DNA of 5,599 nucleotides from an uncultured Oscillospiraceae bacterium (lineage in GTDB: Bacteria > Bacillota > Clostridia > Oscillospirales > Acutalibacteraceae), in assembly GCA_900554775.1 (NCBI GenBank), contig USIK01000053.1, forward strand, positions 1 through 5,599, read 5' to 3'. A program made the position numbers and the translations under genes. Below the pieces are notes generated by a model. The model saw nothing but the letters and a program-made list of their open reading frames with translations. It was not told the DNA's origin and did not search any database. Shown piece by piece: positions 4,646 to 5,599 of this stretch; position 1 is the first letter of the stretch; each line of letters begins with the position of its first letter.

Positions 4646-5599
4646 TTACTCTCTTCTTATGCTCGCTCCAATCTTAGTTAAGTTTTCTTCAATGTTTTCA
4701 TACCCTCTGTCAAGATGTTTAAGGTTTGTTATAACGGTTGTTCCTTCGGCGCACAAACCTGCAACGACCAGGCTAGCCGCACCTCTTAAGTCCATGGCTT
4801 TAACCTTAGCGCCTGAAAGCCTTTTAACGCCGTCAACAATAGCAACTTTATCTTCAACCTTAATGTCCGCCCCGAGCCGCAAAAGTTCACCAACGTGTTT
4901 GTATCTATCTGAGAAAATATTCTCAACGAACATGCTTCTTCCGTCTGCAATGGTCGTCATCGCCATAACAGGCGCTTGAGCATCCGTCGGGAAACCAGGG
5001 TAAGGCATGGTTCTTATCAACCTGTTGAAGTAAGGCCTCGCAGGAGCGTCTATTTTAAGGCTGTTTTTGTCGCTTGAAAATCTAAGAATACAGCCGGCTT
5101 CTTCAAAAATAGGCACTGCGCAGCTTATGCATTCTTCCGAAATGCCGCTAAGCACCAAGCTCCCCGCAGTAACCCCGCAAGCAGCCATATAGGTTATTGC
5201 AACTATTCTGTCAGGCATTATGCTGTGCTCTGCTCCGTGAAGTTTGCTAACGCCTTCAATGGTTATCACGCTGCCCTCAGAACATTTTATTTTCGCGCCG
5301 CATTTATTCAAAAAGTTTATAAGATCCATTATTTCAGGCTCTTTCGCTGCATTTGTGATGACAGTCGTGCCTTTTGCGCAAACCGCCGCAAGAATTAAAT
5401 TCTCAGTAGCGCCAACACTCGGGAAAGAAAGCACAATATTGCACCCTCTAAGGCCCAGATTAGTTTCGCATTCCAGCACACCGTGGCTTTCATTCACCGT
5501 TAAGCCCATTTGCCTCAGTCCGTCAAGGTGCAAATCAATCGGCCTTGGGCCAAGCTCGCAACCTCCGGGCAAAGAAAGTTTTGCCTTTCCCATCAGCGA
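4646..5599 (-). CDS. murA: UDP-N-acetylglucosamine 1-carboxyvinyltransferase MurA (5' end outside window)
   Basis: Cytoplasmic enzyme that transfers enolpyruvate from phosphoenolpyruvate to UDP-GlcNAc, the first committed step of peptidoglycan synthesis. The last 317 residues are present; roughly 100 N-terminal residues lie beyond 5599, since the frame is open to the edge and the conserved core begins at once. Numbering from the window edge, the active-site loop PGGCELGPRPIDLH contains Cys14 (codon 5558-5560), equivalent to Cys115 of Escherichia coli MurA. Having Cys rather than Asp here suggests fosfomycin sensitivity at the target. YPGFPTDAQAP carries the catalytic Asp, and DLRGAASLVVAGLCAEG and DRGYENIEENLTKIGA complete the second domain. 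The ATG at 5593 is internal, not the start. Its stop is one base from ftsQ, so the two probably form an operon. Confidence 0.96.
   Translation of the reverse strand, partial: SLMGKAKLSLPGGCELGPRPIDLHLDGLRQMGLTVNESHGVLECETNLGLRGCNIVLSFPSVGATENLILAAVCAKGTTVITNAAKEPEIMDLINFLNKCGAKIKCSEGSVITIEGVSKLHGAEHSIMPDRIVAITYMAACGVTAGSLVLSGISEECISCAVPIFEEAGCILRFSSDKNSLKIDAPARPYFNRLIRTMPYPGFPTDAQAPVMAMTTIADGRSMFVENIFSDRYKHVGELLRLGADIKVEDKVAIVDGVKRLSGAKVKAMDLRGAASLVVAGLCAEGTTVITNLKHLDRGYENIEENLTKIGASIRRE

Noticed and set aside
4617..4979. Plus-strand open frame of 120 codons opposite murA and the ftsQ start
   Set aside because: It is antisense to conserved murA motifs, and the leucine/serine-rich translation is what a reverse reading of this codon usage gives.

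Overview
This is a 5.6 kb stretch of low-GC, anaerobic spore-forming Firmicutes (class Clostridia) chromosome, possibly from a gut member of the Oscillospirales/Eubacteriales. The class rests on the conserved order yabP-yabQ-divIC-yabR, on sporulation genes beside cell-wall and division genes, and on A/T-rich intergenic DNA with GGAGG-type ribosome binding sites. The order-level guess is inference. All eight genes lie on the minus strand, so transcription runs from position 5599 towards 1.

In the direction of transcription: murA (4646-5599, 5' end outside the window) and ftsQ/divIB (3865-4644) are one base apart and make a wall-synthesis/division pair. Next is a large PLP-dependent enzyme of the methionine gamma-lyase / 'aluminium resistance' (YnbB-like) family (2611-3798, probably extending to 3843). 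Then comes the sporulation block yabP (2244-2543) and yabQ (1848-2231), whose products are needed for spore cortex formation in Bacillus. It is followed by the small septum protein gene divIC (1426-1671, with a disrupted 5' end reaching 1701) and the S1-domain RNA-binding gene yabR (996-1400). A hairpin plus U-tract at 925-964 probably ends that unit. dapF (21-860, diaminopimelate epimerase) follows from its own sigma-A-like promoter at 895-923.

The genes share a theme of peptidoglycan and septum biology. MurA makes the first committed wall precursor, DapF supplies meso-diaminopimelate for lysine and the wall peptide, FtsQ/DivIB and DivIC normally act together in the divisome, and YabP/YabQ act on the spore cortex. 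The PLP enzyme is the outsider. divIC has a sigma-A-like promoter of its own (1763-1791) in the 146-base gap after yabQ, which would separate its vegetative expression from that of the sporulation genes.

I see no CRISPR array, mobile element, RNA gene or novel defence system; this is a mostly ordinary core region. The notable points are in the gene starts. divIC has a good ribosome binding site and ATG, but an in-frame TAA at the ninth codon, just before the membrane segment. The PLP enzyme seems to have a coding N-terminus upstream of its first ATG, with ATT as the only plausible start. yabP and yabQ both appear to start at TTG.
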